Counted from the stretch's first letter, positions 1 to 10,079 are shown. The stretch is DNA of 64,000 nucleotides from [Empedobacter] haloabium (GCA_008011715.2 CP136508.1:6014001-6078000); one strand, 5' to 3'. The notes: generated from the sequence alone by a model not told the origin. Made by a program: numbers and translations.

Positions 1-1729
1 CGGCCTGCTCGCGCTCGGCCAGCAGCGCCGTGGCGAAGCGGTCGTAGTCGTGGCGGACGATGGCGCCGTACAGCGGATGCTCCGGATAGCGCGTCTGCAC
101 CAGCACTTCGCTGGGGCTGCCGCCGTCGGTCTGCGCCGTGCGCCCGGCACGTCCCGCCACCTGCATCAGCTGTGCGAACAGGCGTTCGCTGGCGCGGTAG
201 TCGTGCGAGAACAGTGCCGTGTCGGGATTGAGGATGCCGACCAGGGTCAGCTTTTTGAAATCGTGGCCCTTGGCGACCATCTGCGTGCCGATCAGGATGT
301 CCACGTCGCCCCGGTGCACCGTGTCGAACGCCTCCTGCGCGCTGCCCTTGCGGCGCGTGGAGTCGGCGTCGATGCGCAGGATACGCGCCTCGGGGAACAT
401 CGCCTGCAGCCCCTCTTCCACCCGCTGTGTGCCGCGGCCCAGCGGCTGCAGGTCGATATTGCCGCAGGTCGGGCAGTGACGCGGGATGCGCATCTCCAGG
501 CTGCAGTGGTGGCAGCGCAATTTGTGCTCGCCCTTGTGCAGCACCATGAAGGCGGTGCAGCGCTGGCAGTCGCTGATCCAGCCGCACGACTCGCAGCAGA
601 TCACGGGCGCGTAGCCGCGCCGGTTCAGGAACAGCAGCGATTGCTCGCCGCGCGCGAGGCGCAGTTTCAGGGCGTCGATCAGCGGCTGCGTCAGGCCGTC
701 GCGCGGCTTGTCGTGTTCCAGGTTGATCAGCTTGACGGCCGGCAGCGTGGCCTGGCTGACGGCGCGCTGGCGCAGCTCCAGCTTGCGGTAGCGTTTGGCC
801 AGCGCGTGATGCCAGGTCTCCAGCGACGGTGTCGCCGAACCCAATACCACCGGGATCTTGAGCTGCCAGGCGCGCCACACGGCCAGGTCGCGCGCCGAAT
901 AGCGCAATCCTTCCTGCTGCTTGTACGACGGATCGTGCTCCTCGTCGATGACGATCAGCTTCAGGTGCGGCAGCGAAGCCAGGATGGCGAGGCGGGTGCC
1001 CAGCACGATGCGGGCCTGGCCCTGGTGCGCGGCCAGCCAGTGCAGCATGCGCTCGCCCTCGGACAGGCTGCTGTGCAGCGTGGCCAGCATCACCCCCGGG
1101 AAGCGTGCGCGGATATTCGCTTCCAGCTGCGGCGTGAGGTTGATTTCCGGGACAAGGATCAGGATCTGACCGTCCGGCTCGCGCGCCAGCACCTGGGCGC
1201 AGGCCTGCAGGTACACCTCGGTCTTGCCGCTGCCGGTCACGCCGTACAGCAGGGTGGGCGTGAAGCCCTGCGCGCCGCCGATGGCATCGGCGGCGGCCTG
1301 CTGCTCAGGGTTCAGCGTCGGCATGTCGACCGGTGTGGGGTCGTGTGTGTCCGTCAGCTTGGCCAGCTTCTTGATGGCCCGGTCCAGCGCGACCGTCGTG
1401 GTCACGCGCAGGTTCTTCGGCAGCCCCGGCAACGCCACCTCGCCCACTGGGCGCTGGTAATACTCGGCAGCAAAGCCGGCCAGCGCGATCCATTGTGGCG
1501 ACAGCGGCGCCAGCTGGGTGCGCACGGCCAGGGCGTCCTTCAGTTTGTCCGCCGGGACGTCGCTGCTGTCGCGGATGGCGACGATCAGGCCGACCACCTC
1601 GCGCGTGCCGAACGGCACCAGCGCCAGTTGGCCGACTTGCGGCCGTTGCGCGCTCTCGCCTTCCCAGCGATAGTCGAAGACAGCGTTCAGTGGCGTATCG
1701 AGCGCGATTTGCAGGAAGCAGTGGGTCAT
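1..1729 (-). CDS. priA: Primosomal replication restart helicase PriA (3' end cut by window)
   Basis: Superfamily 2 DNA helicase that reloads the replisome at stalled forks. On the minus strand from ATG 1729 it reads MTHCFLQIALDTPLNAVFDY, the PriA N-terminal DNA-binding start. A Walker A motif (YGVTGSGKTE), a DEEHDPSYKQ motif, a SATPSLE motif, zinc-binding cysteine pairs (CGSCDWISDCQRC, then CHHCSLEM and CPTCGN) and helicase motifs such as GTQMVAKGHDF and QVAGRAGR follow. About 576 residues are present; the family is about 700, so the C-terminus lies off the window. The start is the first in-frame ATG. DnaA-box-like sequences lie 16-47 bp upstream of it. Identification is secure; only the 3' end is unseen. 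Confidence 0.96.
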   Translation of the reverse strand, partial: MTHCFLQIALDTPLNAVFDYRWEGESAQRPQVGQLALVPFGTREVVGLIVAIRDSSDVPADKLKDALAVRTQLAPLSPQWIALAGFAAEYYQRPVGEVALPGLPKNLRVTTTVALDRAIKKLAKLTDTHDPTPVDMPTLNPEQQAAADAIGGAQGFTPTLLYGVTGSGKTEVYLQACAQVLAREPDGQILILVPEINLTPQLEANIRARFPGVMLATLHSSLSEGERMLHWLAAHQGQARIVLGTRLAILASLPHLKLIVIDEEHDPSYKQQEGLRYSARDLAVWRAWQLKIPVVLGSATPSLETWHHALAKRYRKLELRQRAVSQATLPAVKLINLEHDKPRDGLTQPLIDALKLRLARGEQSLLFLNRRGYAPVICCESCGWISDCQRCTAFMVLHKGEHKLRCHHCSLEMRIPRHCPTCGNIDLQPLGRGTQRVEEGLQAMFPEARILRIDADSTRRKGSAQEAFDTVHRGDVDILIGTQMVAKGHDFKKLTLVGILNPDTALFSHDYRASERLFAQLMQVAGRAGRTAQTDGGSPSEVLVQTRYPEHPLYGAIVRHDYDRFATALLAEREQA

Positions 1730-1744
1730 CTAATCAGCAGTGAA

Positions 1745-2365
1745 CTATCCACAAATTCTGGGGATAACTTTGTGGACATTGCGCCGACAATCCCCTGATG
1801 CAACGGGTTTCAGTGGGGCATGAGGCTTGAGAAAGCGCAAATTTCACAATTTTTATCTTTGAAAATCAAAGACTTGCAAAACCGCCCCCAGTAGAGGAAA
1901 TCAGCGCGAGTTTTTAATCTTTCTGTGCATAAGTATCGCTGCCTGTTTACCGATCCGATGTCGCACCGCCGCATTTCGCCACCTGGTCACACTTTCCAGG
2001 CAGCATGTTGATCAGCGCGAACCGGCTATTGTACCGGTGAAATATGCAACATAGTTTGCGACTGCGCAATAAAGCGCGGTTTTGCCGGCAGGACAAAATA
2101 ACACCGGTCCCGCCAGAAAATCTCCGCAATTGGATAACTCGCGGTTTACTAAGCGGTTTTCCGGATTTTCCACAGTTTTTGTGGATAACTTTGTGGAGAA
2201 TGGACCGGTAATATTTCTACAGGTCCCCACCAGCGTTTACTTAATGCAAAGCATCAGCGTCAGCACAGGTCGATTACCCGTTGAAAATCAACCAGTTAGC
2301 AAATCCGAAATTGGCGCGCCCCAGGCACTGCCTCTTCTTTGGGCAGCAAGAAAAATTGTGCATAA
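1745..2365. other. DnaA-box cluster in the priA-hemE gap (origin-like or DnaA-regulated region)
   Basis: This 655-bp gene-free gap (1730-2384) lies upstream of priA and downstream of hemE. Three sites match TTATNCACA exactly on the minus strand: 1924-1932 (TGTGCATAA), 2180-2188 (TGTGGATAA) and 2357-2365 (TGTGCATAA). Three more differ by one base: 1745-1753 (CTATCCACA), 1759-1767 and 2166-2174 (TTTTCCACA). A 15-bp word, GGATAACTTTGTGGA, occurs twice, at 1762-1776 and 2183-2197. The stretch 1838-1925 is AT-rich and holds a 7-bp inverted repeat (1856-1862 with 1866-1872). No convincing protein-coding frame was seen here. It may be a replication origin, a DnaA-titrating locus or a DnaA-controlled promoter region; dnaA itself is not in the window. 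Confidence 0.55.
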
Positions 2366-2384
2366 GTTGGGTTTGCCTCGGCCG

Positions 2385-3464
2385 TCAACCCCGCTGGCGC
2401 AGGGCGCGGCTGACGCTGTGAACCGTTTCCACCATCACCGCCACCGACTCCGGCGGCGTGAACTGCGAGATGCCGTGGCCCAGGTTGAACACGTGACCCG
2501 TGTCGTGCGGGCCGAAGGCGTGCAACACCCGCTCCACCTCGGCGCGGATCTGCTCCGGCTGCGCGAACAGGATGGCAGGGTCCAGGTTGCCCTGCAGTGC
2601 CACCTTGTCGCCGACGGCCGCGCGCACTTTGGCGATGTTCGCCGTCCAGTCCAGGCCGATCGCGTCCGCGCCGATCGCGGCGATTTCCTCCGCCCAGTGG
2701 GCGCCGCCTTTGGTGAAGACGATGGCCGGGATGCGCACGCCGTCCTTTTCGCGCTTGAGCTGCGCCACGACCTTCCGCATATAGGCCAGCGAGAACTGCT
2801 GGTAGGCGCCGTCGGCCAGCGCGCCGCCCCACGAGTCGAACACCATCACGGCCTGGGCGCCGGCATCGATCTGGGCGTTCAGGTACTCGGCCACGGCGCG
2901 GGCGTTGGTGTCGAGGATGTGGTGCATCAGGTCCGGGCGGCTGTACAGCATCTTCTTGATGGTGTGGAACTCGCGCGAGCCCTGCCCTTCGACCATGTAG
3001 CACGCCAGCGTCCACGGGCTGCCGGAGAAGCCGATCAGTGGCACGCGGCCGTTCAATGCGGTGCGGATCTGGGTGACGGCCTTGAACACGTAGTCCAGCG
3101 AACCGGGCTCCGGCAGGCGCAGTGCCTGCACGTCCGCTTCCGTCTTCAGGGGGCGCTCGAACTTCGGTCCTTCGCCCTCGACGAAGTACAGGCCCAGGCC
3201 CATCGCGTCCGGCACCGTCAGGATGTCCGAGAACAGGATCGCCGCGTCCAGCGGGTAGCGGTCGATCGGCTGCAGCGTGACTTCCGTGGCCAGGTCCGGA
3301 TTGGTCGCCAGGCCCATGAACGAGCCGGCCTTCTGCCGCGTGGCGCGGTATTCCGGCAGGTAGCGGCCCGCCTGGCGCATCAGCCACACGGGCGTGTAGT
3401 CGGTCGGCTGGCGCAGCAGCGCACGCAGGAAGGTGTCGTTCTGGAGCGGGGCGAATTGTGGCAT
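2385..3464 (-). CDS. hemE: Uroporphyrinogen decarboxylase HemE
   Basis: Converts uroporphyrinogen III to coproporphyrinogen III in haem synthesis, in the cytoplasm. The 359-residue product begins [20 protein letters not shown] and carries the signature [16 protein letters not shown] near the N-terminus, plus [12 protein letters not shown] and the C-terminal FNLGHGI stretch typical of the family. Length matches the usual ~355. A TTG three codons upstream (3473) could be read as a start, but the ATG at 3464 gives the standard N-terminus. It diverges from the S9 peptidase gene across about 76 bp. The DnaA-box gap lies 3' of it; haem synthesis has no obvious link to that gap. Confidence 0.97.
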   Translation of the reverse strand: MPQFAPLQNDTFLRALLRQPTDYTPVWLMRQAGRYLPEYRATRQKAGSFMGLATNPDLATEVTLQPIDRYPLDAAILFSDILTVPDAMGLGLYFVEGEGPKFERPLKTEADVQALRLPEPGSLDYVFKAVTQIRTALNGRVPLIGFSGSPWTLACYMVEGQGSREFHTIKKMLYSRPDLMHHILDTNARAVAEYLNAQIDAGAQAVMVFDSWGGALADGAYQQFSLAYMRKVVAQLKREKDGVRIPAIVFTKGGAHWAEEIAAIGADAIGLDWTANIAKVRAAVGDKVALQGNLDPAILFAQPEQIRAEVERVLHAFGPHDTGHVFNLGHGISQFTPPESVAVMVETVHSVSRALRQRG

Positions 3465-3540
3465 GGGGCGCAATCAAAGCGGGACGAAAGACGGTATTAT
3501 CGCATCCCCGCCGTCAAATTACCGCGATTTGGAACCGTCC

Positions 3541-5463
3541 ATGACCACTCTGACCGCCCCCTTCGGAACCTGGCCTTCGCCCATCAGCGCCGCCCTCGTG
3601 GCGGCCGGCGCCACCCCACTGTCCTCGCTCGCCATCGCCGGCCGCGACATCTACTGGCTGGCCGGGCGCGCCAGCGAAGCGGGCCGCAATACGCTGCTGC
3701 GCCGGCGCGGCAGCCAGGCCGAGGAGCTGACGCCGGCGCCATTCAATGTGCGCACCCGCGTGCACGAATACGGCGGCGGCGCCTACGCCGTGGCGGGCGA
3801 CACCGTGTATTTCTCGCATTTCGCCGACAACCGCCTGTACCGCCAGGCCGGCAGCGGTGCCGCCGAAGCCTTCACGGCGGCCGGCCGCCAGCGCTTCGCC
3901 GACTTCGTGGTCGACGCGCCGCGCCAGCGCCTGATCGCCGTGCGCGAGCTGCATGGCGAAGACCCGCACGCGCAACCCGTCAACACGCTGTGCGCCGTGG
4001 GGTTCGACGGCAGCGAGACGGTGCTGGCCGAGGGCCACGACTTTTATTCGTCGCCGCGCCTGTCGCCGGACGGCCGCCAACTGGCCTGGCTGACCTGGGA
4101 CCACCCGCGCATGCCGTGGCAGGGCACGCAGCTGTGGCTGGCGGACCTCGGCGCCGATGGCCTGCCCGGCACGCCCCAGCTGATCGCCGGCGGCTCGGAT
4201 GAGTCGATCTGCCAACCCGAATGGGCGCCGGACGGTCGCCTGCACTTCGTCTCCGACCGCAGCGGCTGGTGGAACCTGTACCGTCGCGGCGCCGCCGGCA
4301 TCGAGGCCATCTGCCCGCTGCAAGCCGAATTCGGCGCACCGCACTGGACCTTCGGCAACAGCATGTACGGCTTCACGCCGGCCGGCGACATCGTCTGCAC
4401 CTATATCGACAAGGGCGTCAGCCGCCTGGCGCGCCTGGCCGCCGACGGCACCCTGAGCCCGATCGCCACGCCCTACGACGAGATCCGCGAACTGAAAGTG
4501 GGCGACGGCTTTGTCGTGCTGCTGGGCGGCAGCCCCACGATCGCGGCCGAAATTTCCCGCATCGACCTGGCCAGGGGCGAAGTGGAAGTGCTGGCACGCT
4601 CGATCGAGGCGCTGCCGGAGCTGGGTTACCTGTCCGTCCCCGAAAGCATCAGCTACCCGAGCGCCGGCGGCCGCACCGCCTACGCCTTCTTCTACCCGCC
4701 CGCGAACCAGGACGTGCAGGCACCGGCCGGCGAAAAGCCGCCGGTGATCGTCATCAGCCATGGCGGCCCGACCGGCATGGCGGCCAGCACATTGAAACTG
4801 GCGACGCAGTTCTGGACCAGCCGCGGCTTCGGCGTGCTGGACGTGAACTACGGCGGCAGCACGGGCTTCGGGCGCGCCTACCGCGACGCGCTGAAGGGCC
4901 AGTGGGGCATCGTCGACGTGGAGGATTGCATCGCCGGCGCGCAGTACCTGGTACAGAGCGGCCGCGCGGATGGCGGGCGCCTGATCATCCGCGGCGGCAG
5001 CGCCGGCGGGCTGACGACCTTGTGCGCGCTGACCTTCCACGACGTCTTCAAGCTGGGCGCCAGCTACTACGGCGTGTCCGACCTGCAGGGCCTGGACGAC
5101 GACTCGCACAAGTTCGAGTCGCACTACAACGAATACCTGATCGCGCCGCAACCCCAGGCCAAGGCGGTCTACGCCGAGCGCTCGCCGATCAACCACACCG
5201 ACCGGTTGTCCCGCCCGATGATCTTCTTCCAGGGCCTGGACGACAAGGTGGTGCCGCCGCCGCAATCGGAGGCGATGGTGCAGGCGCTGCAACGGCGCGG
5301 CATCCCGGTCGCCTACGTGCCGCTGGAGGGTGAAGGTCACGGTTTCCGCAAGGCCGAGAACATCGTGCGCACGCTGGAGGCGGAGCTGTATTTCTACCTG
5401 CGCATGTTCGGCCTGCACGAGGGTGCGACGGCGGCCGTCGCGATCGACAACCTGCGGGACTGA
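3541..5463 (+). CDS. S9-family serine peptidase (prolyl oligopeptidase / acylaminoacyl-peptidase type)
   Basis: A 640-residue protein with an N-terminal beta-propeller-like half (about 1-370, with repeats such as SPDGRQLAWLTWD and APDGRLHFVSDRSGWWNLY) and a C-terminal alpha/beta-hydrolase half. The catalytic triad is visible: Ser487 in RGGSAGG, Asp568 in GLDDKVVPP and His600 in GEGHGF. No signal peptide is evident, so it is probably cytoplasmic and trims short peptides. The ATG at 3541 fits the conserved N-terminus better than an upstream in-frame start at 3433, which would overlap hemE. Its stop TGA is followed with no gap by the ATG of the SNF2 gene, so the two are probably co-translated. 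Exact substrate unknown. Confidence 0.9.
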   Translation: MTTLTAPFGTWPSPISAALVAAGATPLSSLAIAGRDIYWLAGRASEAGRNTLLRRRGSQAEELTPAPFNVRTRVHEYGGGAYAVAGDTVYFSHFADNRLYRQAGSGAAEAFTAAGRQRFADFVVDAPRQRLIAVRELHGEDPHAQPVNTLCAVGFDGSETVLAEGHDFYSSPRLSPDGRQLAWLTWDHPRMPWQGTQLWLADLGADGLPGTPQLIAGGSDESICQPEWAPDGRLHFVSDRSGWWNLYRRGAAGIEAICPLQAEFGAPHWTFGNSMYGFTPAGDIVCTYIDKGVSRLARLAADGTLSPIATPYDEIRELKVGDGFVVLLGGSPTIAAEISRIDLARGEVEVLARSIEALPELGYLSVPESISYPSAGGRTAYAFFYPPANQDVQAPAGEKPPVIVISHGGPTGMAASTLKLATQFWTSRGFGVLDVNYGGSTGFGRAYRDALKGQWGIVDVEDCIAGAQYLVQSGRADGGRLIIRGGSAGGLTTLCALTFHDVFKLGASYYGVSDLQGLDDDSHKFESHYNEYLIAPQPQAKAVYAERSPINHTDRLSRPMIFFQGLDDKVVPPPQSEAMVQALQRRGIPVAYVPLEGEGHGFRKAENIVRTLEAELYFYLRMFGLHEGATAAVAIDNLRD

Positions 5464-8400
5464 ATGGCCGACACGCTGCAAACCGAATTCGAGGCGCTCG
5501 CCCTCGTCGAAAAAGCCATCCTTGCCCTGCTGGCCCTGATCGGCGACCCGGTCGGCCGCACCGCCCTGCTGGACATGATGACCGCGGCCGGTATCGCCGG
5601 CGAGGACGGTGCGCGCCTGACGGTGACGTCGCTGGACGACCATCTCGTCAAACTGGAACGGCTGGCCTTCATCAGCCTGGTGGTGGGGCGCGGCTACGTC
5701 TGCAACGCCAAGCTGCGCTGGCCGGCGATGCGCGCCGCCATCGGCGCGCACGTGCTGGACGACCTGTGCAAGGCCTACGAGGCGCAGGTGCCGATGCGCC
5801 AGAGCTGGAACGGCAGCGTCGAGCCACGCAGCTACCGCCACGGCGTGGCGCGGCTGCGCATGGCGCTGTTGCGTGGCCTGCCGCCACCGGACGTGCTGCC
5901 GCTGCTGAACGCATGCATGGCGTGCTACGAGGCGGCGCAGTTGCACCCGATCGTGGACATCTTCAGCCGCCCGTTCGAACCGGGCATGCTGGTGCTGGTG
6001 CATCCGGTGCTGCAGGACGACGTGCTGATGCTGCTGTTGCTGCACACGCAGCGCGAGCCGGCGCTGGCCCCGGCCGTGCGCGGCTTCGCCGAGCGCCACT
6101 TCGAACGGCGCGTCGCGGCCGACGGCAACGTCAGCCCGGCGCTGCGCCTGGCGCTGGCCGAACAGGCCATCCTGTGCGGCCAGTTGAAGGACGCCGCGCG
6201 CTACCTGGAGGGCAACGACAGTCCGCTGGGCCTCCTGTTCGCCAGTACGATCGTCATGCTGACAGGCGGCGTGGCGAACGCGATTCCCGGCTACGAGACG
6301 GCGTTGAAACTGGTGCGGCGCGAGTCCGGCAAGCGCAAGCAGGTATTCCAGGGCATCGGCGGCTATCTGTATGTGCTGGCGCTGCTGCGCAGCGGCGACG
6401 CGAAGCACCTGAAGACGGCCGAGAGCTACCTGGACGTGGCGGTACACGCGCAACAGAATCCGGATACGCCTGTCTACACGCAACTGTCGATGCTGCGCCA
6501 GGTGCGCGCCGGCACGATGCAGACGGACGTCATCGTTTCGCGCGGCTGGGAAGACCCGGGCCGCGCGTCGCTGGCGGCGCTGTTGTTCCAGGCCTTGCTG
6601 TATTACTGGCTGGCGCTGCCGCAGCTGAAGCAGCGCACGGCGGAATTGAAGGACCTGGTGCAGCACGCCGAGAGCGCAGGCTTCATGCTGATCGCCAGCC
6701 AGGCCGAAAGCCTGCTGGGCCACCTGGGCGACGCGGCCGCGGGCCAGCGCGCGGCCGCGCTGCGCGAAAGACTCGGGCTGCCCGACATGGCGACGTGGTT
6801 CGAGCGCCAGGAAGCCTGGCAGCGCCAGCTGAAGGCGTTGATCAACCTGCACCAGGGCCTGCCCGGGGACGCCGGCGAGGCGCGCCTGGTCTGGACCATC
6901 AACCACAGCCCGCACGTGGGCATCACGCTGATCGAACCGCGCGAGCAGAAGCGCGACGCGCGCGGCCAGTGGGGCAAGGGCCGCGCGCTGGCGCTGCGGC
7001 GCCTGCGCGAGGACGCGGCGGCGCTGGGCTACCTGACGGCGCAGGACCTGCGCATCGCCAACCACATCATCCCGTCGCGCCAGCAGTATTCGTCCGGCCT
7101 GCGCTACGACCTCGACGTCGATGCCGCCATCCCCGCGCTGGTCGGCCATCCGCTGGTGTTCTGGGAGGACGCGCCCGATACGCGCGTGGAACTGCTGGCG
7201 GCCGAACCGGAACTCTTGATCCGCCGCCGCAACGGCGAGCTGTGGCTGACCTTGCAGCCGGCATTGTCGGAGCCGCATGCCGGCGTGATCGTCGTGCGCG
7301 AGGCGCCGAACCGGCTGCGTGTGGTCGTCATCAACGACGAGCACCGCCGCATCGCCGCCATCGTCGGCGAGGGGCTGGCGGTGCCGGAGCACGCCAAGGA
7401 GCAGGTGCTGGCGGCGATCGGCAGCGTGTCCTCGGTCGTCACCGTGCAGTCGGACATCGGCGGCGGCGCCGTCAACGCGATCCAGACCGACGGCGACGCG
7501 CGCCTGCACATCCACCTGTTCCCCTACCAGCAGGGCCTGCGCATGCAGGTGCAGGTACGCCCGCTGCCGCAAGGCGCCTACTACGCCCCTGGCGAGGGCG
7601 CGGAAAGCGTCATCGCCGACGTGGGCGGCAAGCCGGTGCAGGCGCGGCGCGACCTGGCCGGCGAGCGCGACGCCGAGCGCCGCCTCGTTCTGCAATGTCC
7701 CGTGCTGCAACAGGCGGAGCAGGAGCACGGCGAGTGGCTGCTGGGCCAGCCCGCGCTGTGCCTGCAACTGCTGGTGGAGCTGCAGGAGCTGGGCACCGAC
7801 CGCATCGTGGTCGGCTGGCCCGAAGGCGAGGCCTTCAAAGTCAGCAAGCCGGTGCACACCAAGCAGCTGCGACTGTCGATCAAGAGCAAGAAGGACTGGT
7901 TTGCCGCCAGCGGCCAGCTGCAGATCGACGAAGAGAAGGTGATGGACCTGCGCACCTTGCTGGACCTGATGCGTGCCAGCCAGAGCCGCTTCATCGAACT
8001 GGGCGACAAGCAGTACCTGGCGCTGTCGGAGGAGCTGCACCGCCGCCTGGCCGACCTGCAGGACTTCGGCGAGGACGACGATGCCGGCGTCAAGGTGCAT
8101 CAGCTGGCCGCGTTCATGCTGGAGGAACTGGCCGGCGCCGTCGGCGGCCTGGAAGCGGACAAGCTGTGGCGCGAACACGTGGCCCGCATCGCCGCGCAGG
8201 CCGAGTACCGGCCGCAGCTTCCCAGCACCTTGCAGGCCGAACTGCGCGACTACCAGCGCGAAGGCTTCGAATGGCTGGCGCGGCTGGCCCATTGGGGCGT
8301 GGGCGCCTGCCTGGCCGACGACATGGGCCTCGGTAAAACGCTCCAGGCGCTGGCGCTGGTGCTGCTGCGCGCCCCAAACGGGCCGACCTTGGTCGTCGCG

Positions 8401-9633
8401 CCCACGTCCGTGTGCCTGAACTGGGCCAGCGAGGCGGCGCGCTTCGCGCCCACGCTGAACGTGCGCATGTTCGGCGCCGGCGATCGCGCCGAGACGATCG
8501 ACAGCGCCGGACCGTTCGACCTCGTCATCGTCAGTTACGGCCTGCTGCAGCTGGAATCGGAGCGCTTCACCAAGCAGCGCTGGCACACCATCGTGCTGGA
8601 CGAAGCGCAGGCCATCAAGAACGCGGCAACCAAGCGCTCGCAGGCCGTGATGGCATTGCAGGGCGACTTCCGCATGGTGGCGACGGGCACGCCGCTGGAA
8701 AACCACCTGGGCGAATTGTGGAACCTGTTCCGCTTCATCAATCCGGGATTACTGGGTTCGCTGGACCAGTTCAACCTGCGCTTCGCCGGCCCGATCGAGC
8801 GCCAGCAGGACCATAAGGCCGAAGTGGGCGCACGCAACCGCCTGCGCCGCCTGATCGCGCCATTCATCCTGCGCCGCACCAAGGCGCAGGTGCTGACGGA
8901 ACTGCCGGCGCGCACGGAGATCGTGCACGAGGTCGAGCTGTCCGGCGAGGAGATGGCGCTGTACGAATCGCTGCGCCGCGAGGCGCTGGACAAGCTGGCC
9001 GCGATCGATGTCCCGGTGGACAAGAAGTCGATGGCGATCCTGGCCGAGATCATGAAGCTGCGCCGCGCCTGCTGCAACCCGAACCTGGTCGCGCCGGGGC
9101 TGAAGCTGGCCAGCAGCAAGCTGGCCGCGTTCGCGGCGCTGCTGGAAGGCTTGCTGGAGAACCGCCACAAGGTGCTGGTGTTCAGCCAGTTCGTCGACCA
9201 CCTGTCGCTGATCCGCGCGCACCTGGACGAGCGCGGCATCCGTTACCAGTACCTCGATGGCGCCACGCCGATGGCGGCGCGCAAGCAGCGCGTCGACGCG
9301 TTCCAGGCCGGCGACGGCGACGTCTTCCTGATCAGCCTGAAGGCGGGCGGCGTCGGCATCAACCTGACGGCGGCCGATTACGTCATCCACATGGACCCGT
9401 GGTGGAACCCGGCGGTGGAAGACCAGGCTTCGGACCGCGCCCACCGCATGGGCCAGCAACGTCCCGTGACGATCTACCGGCTGGTGGCGCGGCACACCAT
9501 CGAGGAAGGTATCGTCGACCTGCACGGCCGCAAGCGCGAGCTGGCGGACAGCCTGCTGGACGGCAGCGACACGGCGGCGAGGATGACGGCCGAGGACATG
9601 CTGGCGATGCTGCAAGAGGGCATGCGCCGGTAA
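5464..9633 (+). CDS. Large SNF2-family DEAD/DEAH-box ATPase (1389 aa)
   Basis: Two-lobed Swi2/Snf2 motor in the C-terminal third. Motif I is ADDMGLGKT (Lys958), motif II DEAQ (Asp1046), and the second lobe has VFSQFVDHL, SLKAGGVGINLTAADYVIH and DQASDRAHRMGQ. Such ATPases move along DNA to remodel bound proteins; in bacteria RapA/HepA acts on RNA polymerase. The roughly 850 residues before the motor are leucine/alanine-rich and include short helical-repeat-like stretches, but I recognise no named domain and no SWIM cysteines. The start ATG immediately follows the peptidase stop. It differs in its N-terminus from the other two SNF2 proteins of the window. Role not known; transcription recycling or DNA repair are possibilities. 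Confidence 0.9.
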   Translation: MADTLQTEFEALALVEKAILALLALIGDPVGRTALLDMMTAAGIAGEDGARLTVTSLDDHLVKLERLAFISLVVGRGYVCNAKLRWPAMRAAIGAHVLDDLCKAYEAQVPMRQSWNGSVEPRSYRHGVARLRMALLRGLPPPDVLPLLNACMACYEAAQLHPIVDIFSRPFEPGMLVLVHPVLQDDVLMLLLLHTQREPALAPAVRGFAERHFERRVAADGNVSPALRLALAEQAILCGQLKDAARYLEGNDSPLGLLFASTIVMLTGGVANAIPGYETALKLVRRESGKRKQVFQGIGGYLYVLALLRSGDAKHLKTAESYLDVAVHAQQNPDTPVYTQLSMLRQVRAGTMQTDVIVSRGWEDPGRASLAALLFQALLYYWLALPQLKQRTAELKDLVQHAESAGFMLIASQAESLLGHLGDAAAGQRAAALRERLGLPDMATWFERQEAWQRQLKALINLHQGLPGDAGEARLVWTINHSPHVGITLIEPREQKRDARGQWGKGRALALRRLREDAAALGYLTAQDLRIANHIIPSRQQYSSGLRYDLDVDAAIPALVGHPLVFWEDAPDTRVELLAAEPELLIRRRNGELWLTLQPALSEPHAGVIVVREAPNRLRVVVINDEHRRIAAIVGEGLAVPEHAKEQVLAAIGSVSSVVTVQSDIGGGAVNAIQTDGDARLHIHLFPYQQGLRMQVQVRPLPQGAYYAPGEGAESVIADVGGKPVQARRDLAGERDAERRLVLQCPVLQQAEQEHGEWLLGQPALCLQLLVELQELGTDRIVVGWPEGEAFKVSKPVHTKQLRLSIKSKKDWFAASGQLQIDEEKVMDLRTLLDLMRASQSRFIELGDKQYLALSEELHRRLADLQDFGEDDDAGVKVHQLAAFMLEELAGAVGGLEADKLWREHVARIAAQAEYRPQLPSTLQAELRDYQREGFEWLARLAHWGVGACLADDMGLGKTLQALALVLLRAPNGPTLVVAPTSVCLNWASEAARFAPTLNVRMFGAGDRAETIDSAGPFDLVIVSYGLLQLESERFTKQRWHTIVLDEAQAIKNAATKRSQAVMALQGDFRMVATGTPLENHLGELWNLFRFINPGLLGSLDQFNLRFAGPIERQQDHKAEVGARNRLRRLIAPFILRRTKAQVLTELPARTEIVHEVELSGEEMALYESLRREALDKLAAIDVPVDKKSMAILAEIMKLRRACCNPNLVAPGLKLASSKLAAFAALLEGLLENRHKVLVFSQFVDHLSLIRAHLDERGIRYQYLDGATPMAARKQRVDAFQAGDGDVFLISLKAGGVGINLTAADYVIHMDPWWNPAVEDQASDRAHRMGQQRPVTIYRLVARHTIEEGIVDLHGRKRELADSLLDGSDTAARMTAEDMLAMLQEGMRR

Positions 9634-9716
9634 CGCCTGGTGTTTCCATCCATTAACCTGGCGCTCCCGCCCGAAAGGCCGGGCTATGATGGTCGCAACC
9701 GAAAAAGGAGCACATC

Positions 9717-10079
9717 ATGGCCGATACCCTCTTACGTGTTTTCGACAGTTTCGAAGTGGCCGAACAGGCCCGCGCCGCCCTCTTGGCGGCCGGCTTCAGT
9801 CCCGACGGCATCGCACTGGAAGCGACCGGCGACGAAGCGGGCCCCGTGCAGGGCAATTTCGCGCTGGACCTGACGGAAAAAGGCACACCGGCGCGCGGCA
9901 GCAGCATCCGCCAGTCCGACAATTCCGAGTTGCGCACCGTCGTCCATCGCAATAACTGCATCCTGCAGGTACAGGTGGACAACGACCGCGACAGCGCCCG
10001 CGCCGCCGGCATCCTCGACCACTACGCCGCCAGCGACGTCACCCGCTCATCCGACAGCCGGCACAAGCCGGTCGCATGA
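9717..10079 (+). CDS. Small protein of unknown function (120 aa), stress-protein-like N-terminus
   Basis: Preceded by a strong ribosome binding site (AAAAAGGAG ending at 9710) seven bases from the ATG. The first ~40 residues (VFDSFEVAEQARAALLAAGF) look like the short alpha/beta fold seen in YflT-type general stress proteins, where a residue run on secondary structure alternates around a GF-S/D-P turn. The middle is acidic and the C-terminus is polar with many Ser/Arg. No signal peptide or membrane segment. It stands alone, about 80 bp after the SNF2 gene and 50 bp before another small unknown. The family resemblance is weak and by eye only. Confidence 0.75.
   Translation: MADTLLRVFDSFEVAEQARAALLAAGFSPDGIALEATGDEAGPVQGNFALDLTEKGTPARGSSIRQSDNSELRTVVHRNNCILQVQVDNDRDSARAAGILDHYAASDVTRSSDSRHKPVA

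Noticed and set aside
50..1798. Plus-strand open frame opposite priA
   Set aside because: PriA motifs on the minus strand are clear; the plus frame is low-complexity Arg/Gln/Ala.
3514..8706. A very long open frame on the minus strand (1730 codons) antisense to the peptidase and SNF2 genes
   Set aside because: Rich in Arg, Gln, His and Ala with no recognisable motif; it is the mirror frame of high-GC genes whose plus-strand products have clear catalytic motifs.
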